This document shows, in pieces, positions 1 through 12,500 of a stretch of DNA of 21,347 nucleotides; the first letter of the stretch is position 1; every line of letters starts with the position of its first letter. This DNA comes from Sphacelaria rigidula (taxonomy: Eukaryota; Phaeophyceae; Sphacelariales). Under the pieces are notes generated by a model. It was not told where the DNA came from. It worked only from the letters and a program-made list of their open reading frames with translations, and searched no databases. The stretch covers positions 1 to 21,347 of the forward strand of contig CAXNAA020000432.1 in assembly GCA_964200075.2 (NCBI GenBank). The letters run 5' to 3'. Made by a program: the position numbers and the translations under genes.

Positions 1-458
1 ACGCTCCTTTGTATCAAAAGTGTGCGTGCCAGCTGTCGACAGCGGTGTCAACTGCCTCCGCGCACACAATGTTAATGTGACAAAAACAATTAAAGCAATA
101 CAAATTTGCTGTCGCTTATTTTCCCATTGAATCGATGCTGACTACTGAATTTGAACCACGCGCAATGAAGCCGTTTTGATATGTGGTGTAATGTTTGTGG
201 TGCACCGTATCGCATGCTGTTTGGGGCATCCAAGCTATCCTTCAGATAATGTTGCGATCTTTCCATTTGAGTGGCCATTCCGTTCTACTTCTCCGAAGAG
301 GTGTTAGGATTTACAGTACGTTGAATTTCACCGAGAGCGCCGCACATGCGACGCATCTTTCTCCGCTATACATTTGCTGATGCAATTGTCATATTTCAGT
401 AGAGTAGCCACTACTCACGCCCCAATCTCAGCGCTAGCTCACTTCATTCGCCTGGCAG
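1..458. other. Upstream intronic sequence, no assignable exon
   Basis: The N-terminal part of the PA14 domain must be encoded upstream of 459. No exon here can be assigned firmly. One weak candidate lies at 246-300 (see findings). The incoming intron must be phase 2, because exon 1 begins with the last base of a codon that most likely gives the R of the PA14 'RWTGF' motif. Confidence 0.5.
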
Positions 459-573
459 GTGGACCGGCTTCGTACAACCTGCCTTCTCCCAACAGTACAC
501 CTTTGTGGTCGAAGCCAACGACGGAGCTCGCCTGTGGATCGACGAGAAGCTTATGTTTGACAATTTCGACGAG
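459..573 (+). CDS. Exon 1: PA14 domain, central strands
   Basis: This exon encodes residues 1-38 of the model. It starts after 'ggcag' with one base that completes a codon, then reads WTGFVQPAFSQQYTFVVEAN followed by DGARLWIDEKLMFDNFDE. This is the classic PA14 core: RWxG, then 'YTF', then 'DGaRLwiD...lfDnf'. The acidic 'DG' step matches the position that carries ligand-binding residues in glycan-binding PA14 proteins. The donor gag|gtgaag ends the exon in phase 0. A 407-bp intron with no other recognisable content follows. Confidence 0.87.
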
Positions 574-3500
574 GTGAAGCCCAACTCACGGCAAAATTCA
601 TGCCATGTAACATGCACTTCATATCTGATTTCGCTCGTGCTTGGTGACCCAGTAGTCTTTCATCGGAGACCATGTAGAGCAATATACTGCTCATTTTTGT
701 GCGCCGAGATAGGTGTCGTCCGGCATCGCTATTTTCTCATTATGACCCCAACAGTTTCAGCTCGTGCACAAACAACGGACCTTGACCCAGTTATGGAGCA
801 TACTGATATTCACTGATTGTACGTTTCAGACCAGCTTATTTTCATCAACCACCTACCTCACTGCCCCATGATTAACAGAGACCTGTCAGACCTACCAGAT
901 GGATGGTAAATGCGGTAAAGCTGGTAATGTATACTTTTATAAGATGCGGTAATTATTGTGATTTGAACAACCTCCGGCAGGACCTCGGAGACAACGACAC
1001 CGGTCTGATCTCCACCTTTACCGGTGAAACCGAAGAGGAACTCATTTCCGGAAGACTTTATTCCATCACCATAGAATTTCGGGAGAACTACGGTGCTGCT
1101 GAGGCTAGACTAATGTGGCGATCGGAAGGTCAACCCCTAGAGGTGAGCCCACGCAAGCACTACATGATTGGGAACTCGGATGTCGGCCATGGTGGATACC
1201 GTCCCCACCTTAGTACACTGGATGGTGCTACGTATTCAATATCATGACGGCAGAGAATTTTACGGGATATGTAAATATGTTCATATATGTTGATGGGTGA
1301 GGGAGGCACGCGGATACCGTTGGAATCTCATGCTTGGTAACGCCTTGATGCAGGCAGGCTAAGGTGCACACGCGTTCCGCGTGTTTCAACAATATAAGTC
1401 ACGTGTTGCTACACAGTGCCACAAGTATGCGGTAGTGCTCAGGCCCGAGACAGGCGCCAATGCGGCGACTCAGAAATGTTTATTTTGAATGCTTGTTCTC
1501 CATCACTTGTAGATAAGGACTGCACTCGACCAAAAAACGGAATACCTCGCGCGGTCTCCACCGCACGACGCGATAATATATCACGCAACGATTAATATAC
1601 CCCCCCCGTGCGTTCGGTACATTTCCCTTCTGACTTGTACATCCGTCTAGGTGGTGCCGTCTAACCGTCTATTCCACGGATCAGACCCCGTAGCCTCTTC
1701 GCCACATACTGTGACAGTCGAGCCTCACAAGCCGTCTCAACCACAAGAGGTTTCGTTGAGTGTCACAGCATGGAACCAGGTCACCGTTTCCTTCATACCC
1801 CCGGAAAATGACGGTGGCGAGGCAATCGAGGGGTACATGGTTGAGTGGTGGCCTGCTACGGAAATGGATGGATATGGCAGCGCCGAGGTGCAGACGTTGA
1901 AAATCGGCAACGGTATTGACGGTAAGTCAAGTAAAACGCAGAAAGATTTTTAGTATGGTCCTCCTGTAAGTATTTCAGCAGAGAACACACGGACACAGGA
2001 TATCATTAAGACCACATGAATCATACTCTCTGCGAAACTGACCATCCGGTGCCTGCCGGCCGACTCTCATTTCTGAATATGTCAGTAGTTGACTGAAGCA
2101 TTGCCATTTTTGGACTTTGTGGATGCGAAATATTGCCGACTTTGACTAATCATGTTGGAATCCGTTACACTTCAAGGTTAAAAAAGTCACCGCGATGATT
2201 ATCGCAGTCTATCATGCACGTAATGCGTGACCCGCACTTTGTACTAGGCACGCCGTGCCTGAGCCAGTTTAACCCTACACAACCCTGTTTTAAGTGCGTT
2301 CATGTATCGATATCCACGAAAACTATCAACGCTTGATAAGACAAACCAAGGGAGCAATATGCCCAGTAAAAGCAGATAAAACCCACGCCGGTGAAGGGAA
2401 GATTTGTTCTGAAGAACATGATCTTTGAGGCGCCAGCTGAGTGATATAGGCTGTTTTCCCTGCATATCGTAGTTGTTACGTTCCGTCTTATTGTGCCACA
2501 CTGTTTCATATTACCGGGTCAAACATTGGAATTAGCACGCAAAAATACCAAGTGGGAACAACATTTGGCAATAAGAGTATGGAGAGCCACCCATTTCCAG
2601 TTTGTCTTTTCGTTGTACTTGAAATCCCTTTTCCCTCCCAGGACTAGTCCGGACTCTGGGGGAGGTATCACATATCTCCACCGATACTTACCCTACACTC
2701 CCGCAGCCCATCAACGTTCGTCGACATATTTGTGTGTGTGTGTGAATGCCACGGCTATATGTTGTTCAGTAGGTATAGGAGATCGATGTCATAGCATGAA
2801 CACATGGTCAAGACATTCTTGTGAAACACCGTTCCACCAGTGTACGGCTTGACATACATAATACATACTGTACATACATACATACAGTACATAGATATAT
2901 GCATATATCTTGTAAGCTCACGCTGCCGTGTTTCCGGACGATGGTACGTATAAGTTGGTCCTGCCTTGGAGTTGGAACCATCTCTATTTGTATCCGTCTA
3001 GAGTAGGATGGGCGTGCCAGCGTGATCATACTTGGGTGACAGTACTGGACTTGCACATGGTAACTTAAATTTCTTCCTGGCAGAGTATCTTTTGTAGAGC
3101 CACCGGCTGAACTCTTGGTTTTTGCCTGATATCGAATGCGGGCCAGACGAAGCTCTATGAGGTCGCACTCAAAGCTGACAGCAGTGAGGCCCGAATCTCG
3201 CGAGAGCTCTCATCTCCGCAACGACTCTACCCTTCGTTGTGCATCAAGCTCTCTGTCATGACGTTATGATGGGAACAACTGCAGCTACTGCTACCGTGTT
3301 CTAGTGTATAGAAGCAGTCTGGTGCTCCGTGTGCGTTACAGCCGGGGTTGGCACAGTGGCTCAAGAAATGATTGTGGTTTAAGAACGGCCATACCACGTC
3401 GATAGCATCACATCCCGTCGGCTCTGTGAAGGTATGCCGGTTGTTAATTTACAACAATCAATCAATCGATCAATGAGTGATGCCGAATGGTTCGAGTGGT

Positions 3501-6500
3501 CCCTCGGGGATCAATCAATGCGCGACAATCAATCAGTCAACTAATCAATCAATGACTGGTGCCTAATGACTGATGCCGCTTTAGCCCCCCCGAGAACAGT
3601 CCCAAACTTGTAACGAAGACAATGGTCATACAGCGCATGGTAGCTGATCTTAGACTGCAACAAGCCCCCCATATAAGCGTCATCAGCGAAATTGATACCA
3701 ATCGTCGGAGCTCTCAACAACTCGGTGTGCTCGGCTTTCGTAATGATGTTTTACACATTGGTTTTGCCTCTTCAAGCCAGCTACGTTTCTGCGAGCGGCT
3801 ATCGCGGCAAAATTGCTGTCAGTTGAGCATTCATCGTGTTTCTGATATTTCTGTTCTACAATAGTCTCATCTAGCTTGGGTATCTTCTAAACTATGCCGT
3901 AAAAGCACTTCCCGTACACTCGTAACCTGTTGTTGCTGCCGTATCAGGTGGTGAGATGTACGTAACGTCACCGGGTGGGTACCGCTACCCGCGGCCCCTG
4001 TCTTGGGACGTATCCGCCGCTGAACTGGAGTTCGCCTTGGAATGGACTTTCGATATCGGGGAAGTGTCGGCATACTACAGCGAAGACGTTAACAACAGTC
4101 GCTCCTACAGAGTCACCTTCGATGTGAGAATGCTTGGTAATGGCTCACGGGTGTGTGTCGTTGATCTCTCGGGTTCACCAGTGACTTTACGATGGTTAGC
4201 GATCTACAACACTTCACCGGTGAACAAACACCAAATCATGCTTGAGCCTATCGATGCAACGGACAAAGCGCCACATGAGATCATCATCATGGATTAACTC
4301 ACCCCTGGGTTCTCGCTCGGACTTCTCGGTGCGATTGGCGTTGGTTCACTCATGACCTTAATCAATCGTGACATTCGGTATGCGTGCTACGCCCCATGCA
4401 TCACGCTGTTGGAGTTGGACATCCGCAAGACCTACCTTGTTGCTTCAAGCCAGTACTACTCAATGATGGTCTCAGTTCATTTTCACCTCCATGAGATAGT
4501 GCTCTCTCTTCAGCCTCAGCCTGTATGGCATGTCAAAAAATAAAATGCCACTTTTGACGACATGGGCTAAGTAGAAAGCTGGTATGAGAGGTATACGAGC
4601 ACAGCGATGACCCGTCTGCTACTCTTCCACCGATATTTGATATTCTGTTATTCGCGTGCAGTCGGAAATGGGTGACATCAGCGCCATGTCGGTGGATGCC
4701 TCAGGGTTGACATCGTCAAACGGTAGCGTAAACGTTGTTGTGTGTGCCGACGGTTCTACCACATCGGCGACGGGCAGCGGCGGAGCCGTGATGTGCCTAG
4801 GCTCTACTGAGTCTCAGGTGGGCTTATCTCTCAATGACCACGAGCTCAAACCTCCACCGTCCCTTTAGTACCTAGCCACCGCAGACGTGTAATTGGTGAA
4901 CCGCCCCCGCTCCTAGGATTTAGGAAGCTCCTTGCCACCGCATACGTTCCTTAGCACGAATCACGGTCGTGGTGCTGGGACGACGGAGACATTTTCACGC
5001 TGAAGTCATCGCCTTCCGGTCAACCCATCAACAGCTTCACGCTGGGGAGAACACACCGTGGAATTGATTACCATACCCTCTCATCCCTTTTCGCTGGTAA
5101 CGAGGCACGCAGAGCAGAATCTAACGAATTGCCAATATCCACATGTTGCAGAGGCCGGTCATTTCTAGTTTTTCTAGTTTTGTCTTAGTTCAATCTGTCT
5201 CTTTTTTTTTGCCAGTCTGGTATGTTTGTCCGTTCTACCTTTCTGCCTTGTCCACTCTCCTTTGGAGAGTGTTCCCGTTTGTATTACCACGGGTACGTTC
5301 ATCATGTGACCGCGGCTGAACCCTTGGGGGATCTGTGTATGTGCAACAATCAGTCAATTGCTACGTGATGCTCAGCTGAATACTCATATCAATTGTGACG
5401 TGGATAGACAATATCCACAGGTTAAATGTCAATGACGGTTTTGAGACATCAGCCAAGTGGTGCTGGTTCTTTACCTTCACGTTTCCAGCCCATCTAGTCG
5501 GTTCTTGGCCTCGATCGCCCCCTTTCCGTAAATCTATTACGTTTTTACACCAGACCGGAAACGCAACAGCAGAGTTTTCTACTGATGTGGACATGAATGT
5601 GGTCGCTGGTCAAGTGCCCTTCGAGTTTACAGTGGAGGATCTTGAACAGGACTCCTCTGAGCCTGCGGGCTTCAACATGAGGGTATCTGCGATGAACAGT
5701 GCCGGCTACGGTCGTCCTTCCGTCACATTCAACATCAAGGTAGAGTATTAAGCGATCGAGTGCGCAACACTGACTAACGCATCTCAGTGGTTAGTTTAAG
5801 CTCATTGACTCAATGCTCCGATCACAACAGTGATGACGAAATGACCCAGTAGTAGACCGGTATTGCAGTACCTTTGGCCCATGTTTATTGGGTAGAAGTG
5901 CGAAGTCCGACGTTCCACCGCGACACCTTGATACTGTAGTACGGCTACAGCTCTTCTCTACAGTAGAATGAAAAATGAGTCTGCAGTATGGGTCCACGGG
6001 CTGGATTGTTGCAATCAGCTAATGTGAGATAATCAATCAATCAATTAATCAATCAACCAATGACTTCAAGTATTGCAGCCCTAGGGCAAGTAGATACCCA
6101 TCAAGCTTTCATCCTTCAACTCATGTTGCTTTATCTCGATACCTCAGCCATCGGATGTGCCACTGCCCCCAGCATCCGCTGAGTTATTCCTGATAGCTGA
6201 CGACCCTACCGGATTGAGGGTGTACTGGACCGACGTGACGAAGGACAGAGGATCAGAGGTGAGCCCATCACATTTAGCTCGTGAGATTGCTCCCTTTGAT
6301 GTTTTCGTGTCTTTAGGTATCATTTGCATGTTTCGTAGAGAGACTCCATGCTACTTTCCTCTGTAGTATTGACGAGTCCGAATCAGATGAGAAGTGGTAT
6401 TCGAAATCTGATCATGTTATGACCACTGAGCACTTTCTTAAACCCTCAGTCCGTGTTGACTTTAGTTGTCTTCGATTGTTTTTGACGATTTGATATTCTT

Positions 6501-9500
6501 CAAAGCATGAAGGCCCATACGTCCGCCATCGGCCAACGCTTTTAGCAGTGTAACACGGTGGTAATCCGAACGCCACAGGTGCCACACAAATCGCGAGTTC
6601 TTGGTCAATATCTCGCCTGGTCGTGTTCCGTTGTCGCAACGCTCTGAATTCGTTTCCAGGTGATTTCTTTCGTCGTGGAATATTCTACCATGGAAAACTT
6701 CACCGAAAGCACAACAAGCCGAGTTGATGGAAAGTCCACCCTCTTCCTGAGTGATAGACGAATGGACAACAACACCGTCGGGAGTGTGTACGAAACCGAC
6801 GTCACTGGCCTGCAGGCAAGTGACACCGACGCGAAAACAATACGGGGACATTAGAGTATAGCCACATGTATAATACAAGTACGTTTTGTTGTTCGAAGAT
6901 GTAGAGCACAAACGAAAATTTCATAGTGAGTGCAGCCTTTTTGAGCTTCTCACACGTGTTTCACTTTTTTCATATGTAGTAATAGTATCGAGAGTACGCA
7001 TGCTACGGAAACCGACGCAGTGGAGACACAAGTTTCTTCAAATGTGTTTGCCCATTTGTGTAAACTTAGAACAACATGCTCGACAGCACGCTTCAGTGCC
7101 TCGTTGTCGAGATTGAGCTCATCCTTAGCTTGTTCAACCTGCCCCCCCCCCCGCATTTAGCTCCCATGATACCATGGTATTACCTCCACGCTCCACTGCA
7201 TGCTCTAGTCGGTTTTGGGCTGTAGCATGTGCCCATATGTGGCGTAGCTACTGTAGAAGATTCCCATGATGATTATATGGTGTGTTCACTACATGAGTAG
7301 GGTATTTGTCGCTATAAACGTGCGTTATTCACTGTTTTACCCGTCAATTCGATATGCCCACATGATAATATTCCCTTCGCGTGGCGCAGTCTGGGATGCC
7401 GTACTTCTTCCGAGTGTCGGCAGTCAACGCGCAGGGAACAGGAGAATCTCTCGAAACGACGCCTGCTTACCTTGCACCGATGACAGCTACTGATGTGAGT
7501 TTCGCATACACGTATACACGTTATTGTTACAGTTGATATAAGTTATCGTTCTGGACAAAATTCGCCGCGGGTGTGCGGGTATGATGGATTCGGATATTAG
7601 GGGAAATTAACGGGTACGCGGACGTTTGGCGGAAGCGTCCATGCTTTCGATTGCATATTGCTTTCAAATGCACGTGCGCACACGCGTGTTTCCTGGCTCC
7701 AGTGTTCATTTCAATTTTTAGTTTTCCAAACGGAGTCGAAGTCCACAGGTTTTCCAAACGCAGTAGGGGAAGTGGATAGTAGGTTCCTGACGTCCCCGGG
7801 ATATCGTGTCTACAGGGTTTCTGCCGCTGCTGGACATCGTTGGTTCCGCTCCAATTTCATATTGCTGAAACACGGTCCTCATCAAAACACACTGCCGGAG
7901 AGGCTGCACATCTCAAGTATTACCAGTAATGACGCGACAGCATCCTCCTCGGGTGCGTGAATTCTAGGAACTCACAAGTTACTTATATGCCCCGCCCTCC
8001 GCGCCTCATACACCATATTTTGCATGACCCAGGCGCTTGAATACGGAACGGGTGTCACCCTGTCTATTGTGCCCGCTGGCGGAGCCGTATCGGTTATGGA
8101 CTCGTCCACCTCTCTGCACGTATCTTTTGCAGCTCCTGCGAATGAAAATGGCAGCCCTGTTGAGTCGTGAGTGCTGAGCAGTTTTCGGCTGGGCTTGTCG
8201 TTGCTGTCAGTGTGCGGTCCCGTCCCATAGGGTGTGTAGGACGCTGGAATTGATTTAGGGCTATCGCTTGCAGTGGTGAGTGGTTCCTTCGCGCCGATAC
8301 GTAGTGAAGGAAAACTGAGATTTGAATGGAGCAGGTAAGCTTGACTTTGTTGATAGTGCGTATATTTTCTGGATTTCAGCATACGTCGTCCGCGGGCACC
8401 GTCTCATAAGCAATAGTCATGTGTTCGGCGGGCGTAATTCGACCTTCTAGTGTTATGCCGTCGAATCGACGTATGGTAGGATTGAAATGGCCGGGTAATC
8501 CACAGGTGTGTCTCACTTGTCCGACGGGGTATGTGGCTTACATTTCATGAACTCACTTGATTTGCCCGTTTGCATCTCACACGTGTACGTTGAGCATTGC
8601 AAAGTTGAAATATCACCAAAATAGCTGTCTGTGGTTTGTGCTCTCAACCTTACGGACACCGTTCAAGGACATAATTATCCCGACAGATGTCCAGCGACAG
8701 ATTGTTCCTCGTCCAAAACGCCGATACGCCAAATTTCGTGTACGTGTAAGGTATCTGGTGGAGTGGTGGATGGCCTCCGAAGTTTTGCGCAGCGAAGTCC
8801 AAGTAATCCGTACACAATCCACCGCGACAAACGCTTCGACGGACACGATTTCGGGCAATTTCCGTCTCTCCTGGGGAGAAGACGGAGAGGAAACAGACTA
8901 TTTACCGGCTGACGTAGGCGAAGTGGAATTGGAGGCTGCCTTGGAGGGATTACAGGATATACGTGATGTCCAGGTGAAAAGGGAAGGAGCCCATCACGGA
9001 TGTATCAAACGAATAACGAACAAATCCATACGTCATGGAGTGCGAACTACCGTAAACAGGTCCCAGTTGACCTATTTGTTACGGTTCATCCGTGTCAGTA
9101 TGTAAGTCGTATATCCAAGTAAACATCGCCGTAAATGGAATCGAGTCGAGCTATAGTACTCCGCTCTGGTACTATCTTCGAACAACGTAACACTGTGTCA
9201 TCCGCTTCGATGAGTTTCTGAAAATGCGGCTCGGGTGCACATTTGATGCGGGCGTATTCTATTTTTCTCCGGACATCTCTAAGATTAGAATTTGGCGTAG
9301 GTGGATACAAGATCGGAAATCGTGAAACTTGAACCACGAAGAGCACCATCCTGACTATGGAATCGTAATGGAGTTGGACTTATTCTCGCACAGGTCACTC
9401 GTGCGGCAAATTCTGCTTCTGGGCACGAGTGGTCCGTGACCTTCTTGACGGACGTGGAGCCGTCTGCGACGTCCTCCAGGATGGTAGCATCATACAATGG

Positions 9501-12500
9501 TTTAGTCGGCAGTTTTGGCGGCGGCATCACGCTCGAGGTGAATCTACAAGAAGCATATATACTACCATTATAATTAGTTTCCACGCATAGTTCGTTCCTG
9601 AAAACATCCGTGATAACATTTATCATCGCACATGTATGGCGTAGCCGAGTTTGAGGAAACGCGAAGCCCTGGCTGTAGGCGTCCGAAGCAATATTGGTAA
9701 TCTAATATAACCACTGGTAATCTAACATAATCACTGGTAATCAAATATAATCACTGCGGTATTCCTATAGTTTCACAGCGAGAAGCAGGCCAACATGCAA
9801 GTGTCGATCTTTTTTACTTTACTTTGACACTGAGGATATGTCTGCCTGCTTCAGAAAGACCTATCCGTATCGGTTGTTTTGTTTCCTTGCAGCTGTGATC
9901 CGATTACATCTAGTGGCCGTGCAATCCGACTCCTATATCGTGCCATGGCGCAGGTGGGATACGATCTCACAGCTGGTCTTCCCGGGCACGCTGGTGTGGT
10001 AACTGTTGAAGCAGTTGGAGGCGACTACAACGTGTCTGTCGTCTCTGGCCAAAGTTCTTCATTGCAAGCGGGTCTGTTCATCGATCTCGACGGAGAAGCG
10101 TATGAGATAGACTCAGTTGACTCTCTGAACGAAACCATCACCCTCGTCGAGGTAAGTCGTATACACAAACGTTGCGCGCTCTTTCAGCGATAAAATCGAT
10201 ACCTTTGTTACGTGCGTTATCGGCTGGAGTATGTTCCGTGTGCAACTGCTAGTACGGCCGAAGATTTTCACCAAATACATGGTAGTGTTGCCGTAGTTCT
10301 CCTAGTTCCTTGCACTCAATTAGTGGCATGCTATATCCTATTTGTTCCACGTAAACCGATGGCCGTGCTACTGTGTCTCGCTTGTGTTTTGCCGGCTGGT
10401 CACGACCCGGCACCAGCGTGCCCGCAGCCGCGACCATTCTAAAGATATGCCCTCCATTCCGCAAACGACCAATCCTGAACCCTCATAGGCGTTTGCCGGC
10501 AGAAGTCTCAATTACACCGCGAATTTCGGTAGCTCCGTCCCAGGCCAGGCGCCATCGAGTCTTCTCTCAGCAACAGTATCTGCACCCATATCATCCTCAT
10601 CTGTGGATCCAAGTGGTGCAACCAACACCTCGTCGCTCTGGTACACGATAACTGGACTCGAAACGGCCGAGCCCTATTTCGTCAGAGTATCTGCGAGAAA
10701 CGCGAGGGGATTGAGTCTTGCTAGAGGTTCAAACCCTGCATATCTGGCACCTCCTAGACAGGTTCCGGCTAGTCCAGGAGGAGTGCATTTGTTCCCGGCC
10801 ACATCTACGTCTCTCAGGTGATTCGAAAATGCCTATCTTCGAGAACTATATATTTGATTACAGCGTTTTGGTTTTCTCCTATCGGCGATATCTAGAATGG
10901 ATGTTGCAGGTGACGCAGTGTATCCACCCCCAACTGATCAGGCTTTTAACCATGACACAAGGATCTGCACTGTCCACAGATCCTGTTCGCCCTGTTCATA
11001 GAAACATCCCAACAAGCTCTTCCGAGCGACGCACAGCACGGTTACGTACCTTGGCCGCCCCGGTTTGCAAGAAACTCGACGTCGCACCAATTCCATCCGA
11101 GGGAATAGTATCCTGTTACCTACTCATAAAATCGTCAGTATTCAAAAGGCTCAAATGAGGACAAGACGACCCGTAGCAGAAACCATTCACGGCTGATGAT
11201 GCTAAATGTAAGTCCACCACTATGCCCATTGGCTGTGTCTTGTGTCTCTAGCCGCGTCACCGATATGTACCTCCCTTCTGTTGGTTGAAAAGGGTTCTCT
11301 GGAACTCACCACCGGCGGACGGAGGTTCTTCTGTGACCAAGTACAAGATCGAGTGGGACTCAGATTCCAGCTTTGAGTCGGGCAGCGACGGCGGTTCCCT
11401 AGGATCACACCAGAAAGTTGTAACGAATTCGACGCAGTGCGCCACATCTCCATGCGAGTACACGGTGCCGAATTTAGCCAAAGGGCAGCCATACTTCGTC
11501 CGAGTGTTCGCGTACAACCAGGTTCGGGGGTTCGTCATGATGGAATGTATAAAGCGATATGAGTTTCAGTTATTCTCTGTCGAAGGATAATTGCTCCAAG
11601 CCGCAACAAGCCGAAACGTGCTCGGCGCTGTATCTGATTTGACACCCTTGCTGAGGAGGTACTCCCCATTCGATATTGAGCAACTCTTGTACATTGAACT
11701 CCTCTTCTACACTGAACTACTGCACGGAATATGCTTCTGGTGCAAATCGAACCTACGCAGGAGGGATTCTCCGAATCGGGTGCTTTGTCGAGCCCTCCAA
11801 ATGAAGCGCCCTGCACACAGGCATCACCACCGCCGAGTGTCGAGGTTTTTCCAGCATCTGCCACTTCTATCCTAGTGGGATTCGCTCCGTCCAACGACGA
11901 CGGGGGCAAGCCCGTGACTTCGTAAGTTTTCGTGCAAATGAAGTTACTGGTTTCACTGCTTGAGCCATATACCGTATCGGCGCCTCCGTTCTGTAGTGTA
12001 GAGTAACACATGTTTTTTTTTGCCGACGGCTTTACCGAAGCTCTTTCCTGCATACAATGTGCTTCCAAATACATCGTCGTCACCTGTGTCCTGTTTGTTA
12101 GCATTGCTGGATGAACTATTCTGATTATCGCTAAGTCACAAGATCGACCGTTACATTCCTCACGAAATTGGTGCTCTGTTGACAGACGTAAAAGCCGGAT
12201 GGCCAAAGATTGGAGCCAACTAGAAATTCTGACGCTATCTGACACTACCGTTGTATCTGCTGTATTTCCACTTTGGGAAACAGATACAAGGTGGAGTGGG
12301 ACGCCATTGGACTGGAGGGATACTACGCCGGTGGTAGCCCTGCCGACTCCCTCCTTTATTCGGACGTAGATGTCCAGGCACTCGAGGCATCGGCCTCCCG
12401 CAACGACATCGGCGGATATTTCTTGTTGTCTTACAGGTGTAGTAGCTGGGCCCATGAAATGCTTCCCAATACGAGGTATAGGCTCTACAGAGAACATCGT

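Larger units (their letters stand above)
1922..3947. other. Intron 3 (2026 bp), repeat-rich
   Basis: This is the longest intron in the window. It contains a (TG)7 tract, a tacata-rich AT tract and a CAATC-rich repeat block, all listed separately. Short open frames on both strands show no family resemblance. It is bounded by g|gtaagt and 'gtatcag|gt'. No coding content is identified. Confidence 0.8.

Noticed and set aside
3480-3510. 'ggttcgagtggtccc' as a tRNA T-arm
   Set aside because: No acceptor stem, anticodon arm or D-arm can be paired around it.
3455-3575. CAATC block as a CRISPR array
   Set aside because: Units are 4-5 bp simple-sequence repeats without uniform spacers, in a eukaryotic intron.
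6462-6911. 149-codon open frame on the - strand
   Set aside because: It lies antisense to exon 8, has no family resemblance, and its composition is not protein-like.
8557-8750. Upstream open part of the exon 11 frame as coding
   Set aside because: Exon 10 ends with a split Ser codon that is completed only by starting at 8751, giving the FN3 'SYLVEWW' strand. The upstream part has no domain match.
9893-9953. Upstream extension of exon 13 using the stronger 'tttccttgcag' acceptor
   Set aside because: With exon 12 ending in phase 0 the extension reads ctg tga, an immediate stop. The downstream acceptor at 9954 keeps the frame.
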